NCBI GenBank assembly: GCA_949130485.1
Contig: OX422191.1
Span: 7,503,754-7,567,753, forward strand
Direction: 5' to 3'
Length of the DNA stretch: 64,000 nt
Origin: Agelas oroides
Lineage: Eukaryota; Porifera; Demospongiae; Agelasida; Agelasidae
Made by a program: the position numbers and the translations under genes. The notes beneath the pieces were generated by a model. That model did no database searches, had not been told where the DNA came from, and worked only from the letters and a program-made list of their open reading frames with translations. Below, piece after piece: positions 11,583 to 20,907 of the stretch. The first letter of the stretch is position 1; each line of letters opens with the position of its first letter.

Positions 11583-11948
11583 TGTATGAAGACAGCCCCC
11601 CTGCCAATCCTCCCATGAATGGAGACATTTCTACTTTCAGTACTGTAGACATTTGCCCAGCCAACCCACCAGTGAATGATACACAGGTCAACACTTGAGC
11701 CCCCACTATCGGCCCACCCATCAACAGTGGAATTCCTGTGACCAACCCACCCATCAACACTGAATCTCCCACTACCGTCCCACCCATCAACAATGGAACC
11801 CATCAACAATGAAGACCTTCTCCCAGCGACACTGGAGACACTCAACCATCTGTGACATGCAGCTGCAAAACAGGTTATGCTACCAGAATGCACCCTTGTA
11901 AGAGAGAGTGCTGTGCATGCAGTGAATATTGCCATCCTGGTCGGGCAT
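11583..11948 (+). pseudogene. left part of Cys-rich terminal exon, interrupted by retrotransposon
   Basis: Begins after the acceptor-like TATTTTTAACAG and is homologous to the intact exon at 56491-57056. It encodes the Pro/Asn/Thr-rich segment and the Cys cluster (TCSCKTGYATRM, KRECCACSEYC). It has an in-frame stop near 11697 and a deletion of the central repeats. The element inserted just after the GGCAT at 11944-11948. The right part of the exon resumes at 19662. Confidence 0.75.
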
Positions 11949-12378
11949 ATATGGTTTAACACTGTTAAGTCAAGTTAACAGTGGGAGGGGTTACCACCTG
12001 CACATGCGCAGTAGCCACAGAATAACTCAGTAAGCTTTTGGCTCCATTAGCAGCAGAAGTTGGTCTCTCCCACCCATCCCACACCACAACTTCTTCCATC
12101 TGGTACCTGCAAATTGCAAACCATACCAGATGTGACGCGATGGGAGCAGTGAAGGCCTCGCTGAGCATTGTCATAGCTAGCCCTTCACCCAGTAACCCAA
12201 TCAGTGAAAAGCTGTGGTATACGGTTATTGTAACCTAGCCTTCAGAAAGGCTACGGATATCGTAGGCTAGGTATAGCTGGCCTAAGTTTGGCCTTCAGCA
12301 AGCATCCCAGCATCCGTCCAAACATTAGAATTACAATGGGTGACAGCACGCTCTGCTATATTACCGAGTACTAGTTAA
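11949..12378 (+). repeat. extra solo A-B terminal repeat of the YR element
   Basis: A complete 430-bp repeat identical in layout to the 3' unit at 19232-19661. It starts ATATGGTTTAACACTG and ends CCGAGTACTAGTTAA, abutting the element's own 5' A repeat. The duplicate copy of the element at 43941 lacks it. This looks like a solo terminal repeat left by recombination, or a tandem insertion. Confidence 0.8.
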
Positions 12379-12617
12379 ATATGGTTTAACACTGTTAAAC
12401 CAAGTTAACAGTGGGAGGGGTTACCACCTGCACATGCGCAGTAGCCACAGAATAACTCAGTAAGCTTTTGGCGCCATTAGCAGCAGAAGTTGGTCTCTAG
12501 TTAGCTCTGACTATATACCTTCCTCGAAACAGCCAGCTACTCCTCGCATCCACGAAGCACTTTCCCTCCGCCGCCCGCACTCTACCGATCGCGAAATAGC
12601 CTCCCACGCTAGCAACC

Positions 12618-12797
12618 ATGTCGGCGGACGAGGCAACCCCCCAGGAACTACCCACCGAGCAGGAGCAACACGTGGATCCCACCAACGCAGCCCAACTCCT
12701 TAGTAGAATCCAAGCACTGGAGCGAGCCGTCCAGGAGCCAACCCAGCAGCCACCTTCGACCAGCCCCCCAGCCAGTAGGTTGCCACTCACCAACTAA
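12618..12797 (+). CDS. short 5' ORF of the YR element (possible gag N-terminus)
   Basis: An ATG-initiated 59-codon frame with an acidic/Gln-rich start and a short predicted coiled coil (AAQLLSRIQALERAVQE), then a Pro/Ser-rich end. The frame is kept in copy 2 (44180-44359) with few changes. Position and composition fit a gag leader exon, or a separate small protein. Whether it is spliced to the gag body at about 14.5 kb cannot be told. Confidence 0.45.
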   Translation: MSADEATPQELPTEQEQHVDPTNAAQLLSRIQALERAVQEPTQQPPSTSPPASRLPLTN

Positions 12798-13239
12798 TTA
12801 ATAATTAACAGACCTTATGCGTGCACCGACGTGACCGGTACTAATACATGTTGCTGCGGACAGGAACGTAGTGCGTACCGCCATCTCGCGCCTCAGCAAG
12901 GCAGCGAGGAATGGCATACAGCGAACGCGCCTAATAACAACAAGAACAACAAAAACCGACTCATTATAGTCGAGGATAACGGCACGAACTGACTTATCCG
13001 GTCCTGAAAGTACGCGCAAGTTTGCAAACGGCCTTTAACATTTCCCTGACACTCGCGAGCCCACCAACCACCAGCTTTCACTGTGACAAATAGCGGCGTA
13101 ATATACGGATGCCACGCCCATCCTCCGCCTCGCGGTCCGTTGCACAATGCATGGTATAATCGCGCTCTACCCGACTACCGGCTCCAGCACACAAGTCACA
13201 GCGATTATTAGTAATACTAACAGTGCTGCAACATGTAAC

Positions 13240-14215
13240 AGGGGCAATACCTAGCACATAGCCCCATCACCCAGCATGCCCACACCAAAAGGAAGCATCA
13301 TAGAGCAAAACAGGCACAAGCTGGCAGCAGTAGCACTCATGCTGGAATATGAAAGCTTTATACCTGGAGGCTAGCAGGCACGGGGCAGCAGCAGCATCAG
13401 GGCAACACCCAGCCAGTAGCCCCAGCAAAAGTGTGTGACCACACCACGGCGTGCAAATCAATAAACAAAAAATCAATCTTGGAGCCAAGTGGGCATGGGG
13501 CAACTGCCAGTGACCCCAGCATAAATGCCACGCCAGAAAAGGGGCATATAATGCATAAGGAAGCAAGCAGGGAGCAACTGCAGCAATGCTATTGGCGCCA
13601 CTCAGCCGGTAGCCCCAGCAACAGGGCCCACACCAAGATAGGTAAATCAAACACATTTGGTTGCTAAATTAGCACGGGGTAGCTACAGCAGCAAGATTGC
13701 CCAAGCAGAACACCAGGACAGGCAATGCATCCTGGAGCAAAGTGTGCATGGTGCAGCAGCAGTACGGGTAACACCCAATCAGTAGCACCAGCATAAGTGA
13801 GCACACCAAGGCAGAATATGTCTTGGAGCAAAGTGGCCACGGGCAGGCACAGTAGCAAGGATAACAAACAGCTAGTAGCCCAAGCTGAAAGCATTGACAC
13901 CAGAGTATGCAAATAACACACCCTGAAGTGAAGTAGTCAGGGGCAGCAGCAGTCATAGTGGCAACACACAGCTAGTAGCCCAAGCAGAAGTGCCCACACC
14001 AGAATGGACAAAACGGTCCATCTTGGAGCCAAGTGGGTACAGAGCAGCACCACTTTGGGTAATACCCAGCCAGCCACTTCAGCAGACATGCCCATGTCAA
14101 GCTAGTGAATCTAATTACACCCTCACGTCAAGCAGACACGAGGCAGCAGCATGTGTCAACACCATTCTAGTAGCCTCAGCCAAAGTGTCACACCAGAATA
14201 GGTGAACACCACTCC
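13240..14215 (+). repeat. degenerate ~100-bp tandem repeats in the element leader
   Basis: About ten diverged units share the order CAAGTGGGCA-GGGGCAGCAGCAG-GGTAACACCCAGCCAGTAGCCCCAGC-AAGTGCCCACACCAGAATG, starting near 13276, 13372, 13490, 13565, 13672, 13738, 13830, 13930, 14030 and 14130. One further unit at about 14475 lies inside the gag reading frame. Confidence 0.75.
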
Positions 14216-14498
14216 CCCCCCTGCTGCACAGGATAGGTACAACATTCCTGGTAACAGTATTTATTAGGTACAAGATGTGGTACTGGCTAATGCAGACCTC
14301 GTAATGTTTACATAACTATTGAACACTAAGTGGGAAGTCAAGTTAGCCCACGCAGTGGGCAGGACTTAGGTAACATTCAAATGCTATGAGCTAACCAGAG
14401 GCTCAGCATATGTGGGTTCATTAAGTAGTACTCCCAGCCAGTACAGATTAGGCGAACATGACAATCCAGGTGCCAAGTGGGCATCGGGTAGCAGCAGC

Positions 14499-15862
14499 AT
14501 GAGTATCACCCAACCAGTAGCTCCAGATGAAGTGCCCACACCCGAATGCCCTATTCGGGAGCTAGGCTGGTCCAGTACAGCCCCAGTAACAAGTATGGTC
14601 AAGCAGTTCTCTTTTACAGAATTTCCACACCATAATGGGCAATCAATACTCCACCGCATGGGCACAGGCAAAGCAATGGCAGTAGCACGGCTATCACCCA
14701 GCACAGCCCATTTAGACTCAAAAAACAAACAAGCAAAAAAAAAAAAGAAGAAGCCCATTGGCTTTCCTCTTAATGGTGATGACAATTCCCCAAGCTGCCC
14801 ACTTTATCCAACTATACACAATAGGTTCCAGACTACCAGCCATGGGACAGCTGCCACCTGCTCCAGCTATTACTCGAGTTCCTCTACTCACCCCAATTGT
14901 CAGCCACCCTGCTCCCCCCCCCCCCCCCCCCCCCACCCTTTAGTTTCTGTTTCAACCACTAGCACAAACACCCAGGCCATAACCCCAGTGGTCGTCCAGC
15001 CCACTACCAGTATCACTCTTACCAGCCCTTTACCAGCCCCAGTCAACAGCAACAATCTGAGTGTCATGCCCACAATGCCAGTGGGTATGTTCATGGGTGA
15101 CTCCATGCTACCCCTTCCCGATTCTGTTGTAGCCAAGATACGCAAACTGGAGTTTGTGGACATGTCAGAATTAAGGCCCGAGTCATGGCTACTAGATGAA
15201 GAAGCAGATGAAAAATCAGTAGCTGCCCTCTTTAAAAGCAAAAGGAAGCTTGTTACCAATATCCTAATGTGGGTCCAGTGCGTCGCATCATATGTTGCCG
15301 TGTTTGCACAATCATTCCCCGCCCATACCCCCCAATTTATGGCTTACTTGGCAACCACTGTCCGATGCCATCATAGATTTGAAGGGCTTAGCTGGGTGTT
15401 TTACGACACAGCTTACAGACGTCGAGCAGCAAGCAGAAAGACCTCAACTGGTCTGTCATAGACTCATCGTTATTCAACAGTATATTCACCGGCAAAGCAA
15501 AAGCAACAACTAGGTGTATTCACTGCCTCAGTGAAGAGCATACCACTGAACACTGTCCATCAGCCTATGGCCCATTACTCCAGCTGACACGCGATGCCAG
15601 TGTCAACTTGGCAGCCAGCCTCTATAGCAAGCCTACCCCATCCTATCAAGCTACCCTACCACTGCAAAAGTTTGCGGCCTGTTCAACCCCCAACGCCGGT
15701 CCCCGCTGCACCTATGGCAAAAACTGCAAGTTTAGCCACACATGCAAACTTTGTGGTCGCTTTCATCCTAAGGCGAACTGCCCGATCTGGACCTCCAACA
15801 GTGGAAAACGCCCCTCCCCATTCCCTTACCAGCCATTCAGCAAGCATGCCAAGCATCAGTAG
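14499..15862 (+). pseudogene. gag-like protein of the YR element, frameshifted
   Basis: The N-terminal half is low-complexity (Lys run; Pro run encoded by a poly-C tract near 14910-14935). It is followed by a domain I associate with DIRS/Ngaro-type gag proteins of invertebrates: LPDSVVAKI, FVDMSELRPESWLL, then WVQCVASYVAVFAQSFPAH and WVFYDTAYRRRAA. A frameshift near 15440 moves the rest into another frame, with a zinc-knuckle-like CIHCLSEEHTTEHC and a second cluster CTYGKNCKFSHTCKLCG ending at the 15860-15862 stop. The protein would package element RNA. The true start is uncertain; the first in-frame ATG is at 14499. Confidence 0.65.
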
Positions 15863-16147
15863 CCTTTACTTTAACCAGAACACAAACCCATAACTATCCA
15901 ACAAGCACCTCCATTTCACCAGACACCCCAATCCATATTATACCATCTATCACCCACTTCATATCATTCATGTATCTATGATCAATCCACCCTCAGGGTG
16001 TGACAGGACCAATAGTCCACTGTAACTCCTGCTGCTTATGATTATACATTTTATAATAACGGTAACTAGAACCTCAATCTATTCCCCCTCCCCCCACCTC
16101 CTTTCTCTGCATGCACCCTGTTTACCACAGGGCACACACCAAGTAGC

Positions 16148-17252
16148 ATGGCCCACTACCCTTACACAGCTGATCTGCAGCTGGATGCCCACAAGCCCCA
16201 ACAGCCAGAGTCCTATGATCCTCGTCTAGGAGCAATACACACCCCACTTAATATTGAAGCTTGGTCACAATGTCTTATACGCCACCCAGACAAAAAGTTT
16301 GCTCAATATGTAATAACAGGACTCAAGAATGGGTTCAGAATTGGGTGTGACTGGTCCAGACCAAGACTGTGTGCCAAGGTCAACATGCCATCAGTGAAGG
16401 CCCCATCCTGCCATAGTTCAACAGTTCATTGATAGCGAACTTAGGGAAGGGCGCATGTTTGGACCTTTTTGCACCAGATGAAATCCAGTACCCAGTACAC
16501 ATAAACAGATTCGGGGTTATTGAGAAGAAAAACCAGCCAGGAAAGTTCCATCTAATTGTAGATCTATCATACCCCTCAGGAATGAGTGTCAATGATGGTA
16601 TCTCACCAGAGCTCTCCTCAATGTCATACACAAAGGTGGATGACGTAGTGCAAGGAATTTGGCAATCAGGTGTGGGCTCCATGCTGGCCAAGATCGATAT
16701 AAAAAATGCATACAGGGTAGTGCCCGTACACCCAGTGGACAGACATCTCCTGGCAACAGCCTGGAAAGGGAAATTGTTTGTTGACGGAGCCCTTCCTTTT
16801 GGCCTCAGATCAGCTCCAAAAATATTTACAGCTTTAGCTGATGCCCTGGAGTACATTATCAAGCAGCATGGGGTTGAACACCTCTGGCACTACCTAGATC
16901 ACTATATTACAGTAGGAAAGCCTGGTTGTGAGGAGTGTGCAACAAACCTTGACATAACAATGGCAGTCTGCCACACGCTTGGGGTACATCAAACAAGACT
17001 GAAGGGCCAGCATCAACCACTACATTTCTAGGCATATTACTGGACACCCTTCACATGGAGATCCGCCTCCCCCCAGCAAAGCTTTGTCGCCTCAAGCAAG
17101 TCATCGATGATTGGAGCTCAAAATCGTGGTATACAAAGCGTGACCTGGAATCCCTAATAGGCCTCCTCCAACATGCCAGTACCATAGTCAAGCCAGGTAG
17201 GTCCTTCCTAAGACAAATCATCAAGCTCAACAAGAATCCACAAAGACTAATC
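16148..17252 (+). pseudogene. reverse transcriptase of the YR element, defective
   Basis: DIRS-type reverse transcriptase. The N-terminal signature HTPLNIEAWSQCL is in one frame (16148-16432). The palm (FGVIEKKNQPGKFHLIVDLS, KIDIKNAYRVVPVHP, LPFGLRSAPKIF) is in a second frame (16429-17031), and the thumb-side segment (MEIRLPPAKL) in a third, ending at an in-frame TGA at 17250-17252. The catalytic YxDD box reads YLDH near 16890, so the second active-site Asp is His. Frameshifts lie near 16430 and 16990. Identical lesions occur in copy 2. Confidence 0.85.
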
Positions 17253-17255
17253 TGA

Positions 17256-17873
17256 CTAAACCAGGCATTCCACTCTGACTTAGCATGGTGGAGGTTGTGC
17301 CTGAAAGCATGGAACGGCACATCCATGCTATCCACACTAGCTGCCAGGGATCATGACGAAACCATAACCACAGATGCATCAGAATCATGGGGCTGTGGGG
17401 GGTTCTGGCAGAACCATTGGTTCCAGCAGCCATGGGATTCACAGGAAGCTCTTGCAAGCCAGTGCATTGCAACGAAGGAGATGCTGCCTATCCTTCTGTC
17501 ATGTGCTATCTGGGGCAAGCACTGGCACGGAAAACACATGCAATTCCAATCAGACAATGAAGCTGTAATATCCGCCCTAAGCACCAAGAGTTGTAAGGAC
17601 ACCTCACTGATGCACATGCTCCGCTGCTTGTTTTTCTTCCAGGCACACCACTCTTTTTCATACACAGCAAGGCATATCCCTGGTATTGACAACACATTGA
17701 CTGATGCTCTATCACGTAACAATGCTACTCTGTTTCTTTCAAAGGTTCCCAATGCGGACAAAACCACTACTCATGTCCCCCAGGAACTGATGGAGCTACT
17801 AGTGATCCAAAAGCCAGACTGGACATCCCAGAACTGGACAACCTTGTTCAGTACTATTTTGAACAAGGTCTAA
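17256..17873 (+). pseudogene. RNase H domain of the YR element
   Basis: Follows the reverse transcriptase after the in-frame stop. The acidic RNase H residues are visible in order: TTDASESWGCGG, ATKEMLPILLSC, FQSDNEAVISAL and NTLTDALSRNNA, so the catalytic set looks complete. The C-terminal LMELLVIQKPDWTS is the usual linker region toward the recombinase. The domain is open, but its translation depends on the broken upstream frame. Confidence 0.85.
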
Positions 17874-18798
17874 GCAGATCTACACACAAAACGTACAAGA
17901 CAGGCATAAAGAAGCTTGATGAATTTTGCAAAAAGCACAAGTTAATTAATCCCCTGCCAGCAGACCAAAGATTGCTTTGCTACTATATTACTATCTGGCC
18001 CAGCAAGGTTTGGCTGACTCAACCATCAGGGTGTACCTATCAGCTCTCAGACATCATCACATTGCCTATGACATTCCGGAGCCTGACCGCACCAAGATGC
18101 CAAAACTGAAACTGGTTGATAGTGGCATTAGAAAAACAAAGGCAAGGACTCCGAAACAAATCCGCCTTCCTGTTACCCCTGACATCCTGAGACAGGTCTA
18201 CAAACACTGGTACTCATCACGGCATGACTATGGAACCATCATGCTATGGTCTGTAAGCACCTTGTGCTTCTTTGGTTTCTTCAGGCTGGGTGAACTCCTC
18301 AGTCCTACAAACACAAAGCATGATGCTTGTTCCCACCTGTCATTTGAGGATGTGGCAGTGGATAGCCACTCGAGCCCATCGCTAGTCAAGATCCACTTAA
18401 AAACCTCAAAAACTGACCAGGAGCGAAAAGGGGCAGATATATACATGTATGTGGGGAAAACTGGAGACATTCTGTGCCCTGTGGCCGCCTTGCTAGCCTA
18501 TTCGGCTGTCAGAGGTGCTTTACCTGGCCCCCTTTTCCAGTTACAGGATAGAACACCCCTGACAAAAGACTACTTCATACAGAAGTTCAGAGCAGCTTTT
18601 GACCGATATCGGCCTTGAGGCATCTCAATATGCTGGACACAGCTTTAGAATCAGCTCTGCCACAACAGCCGCTGAAAAGGGCATAGAAGATTCATCAAAG
18701 CTATGGGAAGATGGAAGAGCCAGGCCTACCTAACCTACATAAAGACAACCCCAGACACACTTGCTAAGGTGTCATCGTCATTATCTCATAACACCTAG
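17850..18798 (+). pseudogene. tyrosine recombinase of the YR element, frameshifted
   Basis: The N-terminal SAM-like part (YYFEQGLSRSTHKTY) and the core (ADSTIRVYLSALRHHH, FFGFFRLGELLSP with the first catalytic Arg, HLKTSKTDQ) are followed by the box-II GHSFRISSATTAA (HxxR) and the Tyr-containing AYLTYIKTTPDTLA ending at the 18796-18798 stop. These lie in three different frames, with breaks near 17990, 18600 and 18705. The catalytic residues are all recognisable, so decay is by indels. Copy 2 has the same breaks. Confidence 0.85.
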
Positions 18799-19661
18799 CC
18801 CTATAGCTTTAGTTTCTATAATGTAGCTAGAAGTGAACCTAACAGCCAGTATTTCTGATCATTAGCAGTATTAATATACAACACCATGCCCGCTTTGCAG
18901 TGTGTTATACTTAGAGCAGAACCAAATTGGAGGGGCTGGGATGCTGGCCAACTGCAAAAACAACACCGATTGGGAGGATGACCATGGTCACCCTTGGAGG
19001 AGTGAAGGCCTCGCTGAGCATTGTCATAGCTAGCCCTTCACCCAGTAACCCAATCAGTGAAAAGCTGTGGTATACGGTTATTGTAACCTAGCCTTCAGAA
19101 AGGCTACGGATATCGTAGGCTAGGTATAGCTAGCCTAAGTTTGGCCTTCAGCAAGCATCCCAGCATCCGTCCAAACATTAGAATTACAATGGGTGACAGC
19201 ACGCTCTGCTATATTACCGAGTACTAGTTAAATATGGTTTAACACTGTTAAACCAAGTTAACAGTGGGAGGGGTTACCACCTGCACATGCGCAGTAGCCA
19301 CAGAATAACTCAGTAAGCTTTTGGCGCCATTAGCAGCAGAAGTTGGTCTCTCCCACCCATCCCACTCCACAACTACTTCCATCTGGTACCTGCAAATTGC
19401 AAACCATACCAGATGTGACGCGCTGGGAGCAGTGAAGGCCTCGCTGAGCATTGTCATAGCTAGCCCTTCACCCAGTAACCCAATCAGTGAAAAGCTGTGG
19501 TATACGGTTATTGTAACCTAGCCTTCAGAAAGGCTACGGATATCGTAGGCTAGGTATAGCTAGCCTAAGTTTGGCCTTCAGCAAGCATCCCAGCATCCGT
19601 CCAAACACTAGAATTACAATGGGTGACAGCACACTCTGCTATATTACCGAGTACTAGTTAA

Positions 19662-19809
19662 GTATTAATACTATACCAAGTTGGCTGAAAGCAAAGCAGA
19701 CAAGTCTCATGAAATTGACATTACCAAAGAGCCTGATATGCCAACCAACCAGGCAGACCCAGAGATTTGGACTTGTATTGGCAGTGTCAAGCTAACAGTG
19801 GGTGCATGA
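19662..19809 (+). pseudogene. right part of the interrupted Cys-rich exon
   Basis: Resumes with GTATTAATACTAT right after the element and continues with the coding tail (KQADPEIWTC-like region; LAESKA...EIDITKEPDMPTNQ) to a TGA at 19807-19809. It matches 56912-57056 of the intact exon. An AATAAA signal follows at 19906-19911. Confidence 0.75.
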
Positions 19810-20027
19810 CATTGAAGTCAAACAACTGGCTTTGTGACAGGCTCATCAGTGCAGCCCAGCAGCTACTCCATATGTGTAGGTGCTTCAGTGTGTAGATGGA
19901 CATGCAATAAAGCCAAAAATGGGCAGCTCACAAACATGAGATGTTACAAAATTGAATACAGATCAATGTGTGAATAAGCTGTTGTGTAAAACAAAGTGAA
20001 TGTGTACATAAACATTAAATTGTTGCC

Positions 20028-20698
20028 ATGCACTCTAAGAAGAGATTATGTTGTTTTGACCTAAAATTTGTTATTTTAGTTGCATCAATGAACAGTTGAA
20101 ATGTGCAGAGATAGTTCCGTGAGTTTGTTAAGAATTCCTGTATTCCCATAGAGCATTGTAGCTTTTGGGGGGGGCAAATACATAAGTGGTATCATCTGTA
20201 AATGAATATTTGTAGTCCATGCTCTGGGATTTTGCATTCACTAAACATCTGCGCCTTGGAAGTTTGGAAGATGTTACTAAGTGACATTTGTCACTAACTC
20301 ACAGCAGCTAACATCTTATTCACATGCACAACTGAAATAGTATCCTTTGGGTCATTTACTGTGAACAGCCCTGGACTCAGTGTGAAGTTTGACAATGTGC
20401 ACACTCCATCAAGAAAAAAAGAAAGCTGATTCAGACTCTCCTCTCCACCAACCAATTTAAAATTATACAAAAACAAAAGATGTTTACTGAATGCAAAATC
20501 CCCAGAGCATGGACTACAAATATTCATTTACAGATGATACCACATATGTAATTGTCCCCCAGAAGCTACAGTGCTCTAGGGAATACAGGCATTCTTAACC
20601 AACTCCCAGAAGTATCTCTGCACATTTCAACTGTTCATTGATGCAGCTAAAATAACAAATTTTTGGTCGTAACAACATAATCTCTTCTTAGAGTGCAT
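20028..20698. mobile_element. 671-bp foldback element with ~222-bp arms, copy 1
   Basis: The left arm 20028-20250 is the inverse of 20478-20698; the ends are ATGCACTCTAAGAAGAG and its complement. The 5.5-kb spacers lacking it read TTGTTGCCACTATGG (about 57550), which marks the insertion point. On the minus strand an open frame of 77 codons (20294-20527) crosses the spacer. It reads like a genuine protein fragment (SLNQLSFFLDGVCTLSNF, GLFTVNDPKDTISVVHVN) and may be captured host sequence. Confidence 0.8.
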
Positions 20699-20699
20699 G

Positions 20700-20907
20700 C
20701 ACTATGGTTGTGTAAACTGTTGTGGCAAAAACTTTGTTTAGTTATATGCAAAACTTTCTGTGACAATAAAAAGATTCTGGGGAGTTCATATGATGCCATA
20801 CTACTCGAAGTGAGTGCTGATATTTCACAGTAAAGCCTGCGAATCTGAGCTATATCCTACTACCTACATGTGTAACAGTTGTGTGTGTGCACCTGCTGAA
20901 TACCATA
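20700..20907 (+). promoter_or_regulatory. candidate promoter/5'UTR of TM2
   Basis: A segment of about 210 bp shared upstream of TM2, TM4, TM5 and TM6 and absent from TM1 and TM3. It includes a TATA-like CAATAAAAAGATTC about 140 bp before the ATG and an acceptor-like pyrimidine/AG (TTTCACAG or TTTTACAG) about 75 bp before it, so a 5'UTR intron is possible. Confidence 0.35.

Larger units (their letters stand above)
12379..19661 (+). mobile_element. YR retrotransposon (PAT/Ngaro-like split direct repeats), copy 1
   Basis: Order: A1 (12379-12498), gag, reverse transcriptase, RNase H, tyrosine recombinase, B1 (19001-19231), A2-B2 (19232-19661). A1...B1-A2-B2 is the split-direct-repeat arrangement of PAT and Ngaro elements within the DIRS order. 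I saw no inverted terminal repeats, no internal complementary region, and no methyltransferase or SGNH hydrolase domain. About 80 bp between A and B occurs only in the complete A-B units. The flanks show no target duplication, as expected for recombinase-mediated insertion. All main genes are broken (see the domain entries), so it is not autonomous. Confidence 0.85.

Noticed and set aside
11554..11962. Minus-strand Gly/Met-rich frames (GGLVTGIPLLMGG type)
   Set aside because: Antisense of the Pro/Asn-rich Cys-exon repeats. The plus strand has the Cys cluster, the acceptor and the conserved stop.
13267..13956. Minus-strand Cys/Leu-rich frames in the element leader
   Set aside because: They arise from the ~100-bp tandem repeats and are overlapping and mutually inconsistent; no family resemblance.
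12379..19661. Classification as an LTR retrotransposon or as canonical DIRS-1
   Set aside because: There is no aspartic protease or DDE integrase. A tyrosine recombinase is present, and the terminal repeats are split direct repeats with no inverted ends or internal complementary region.
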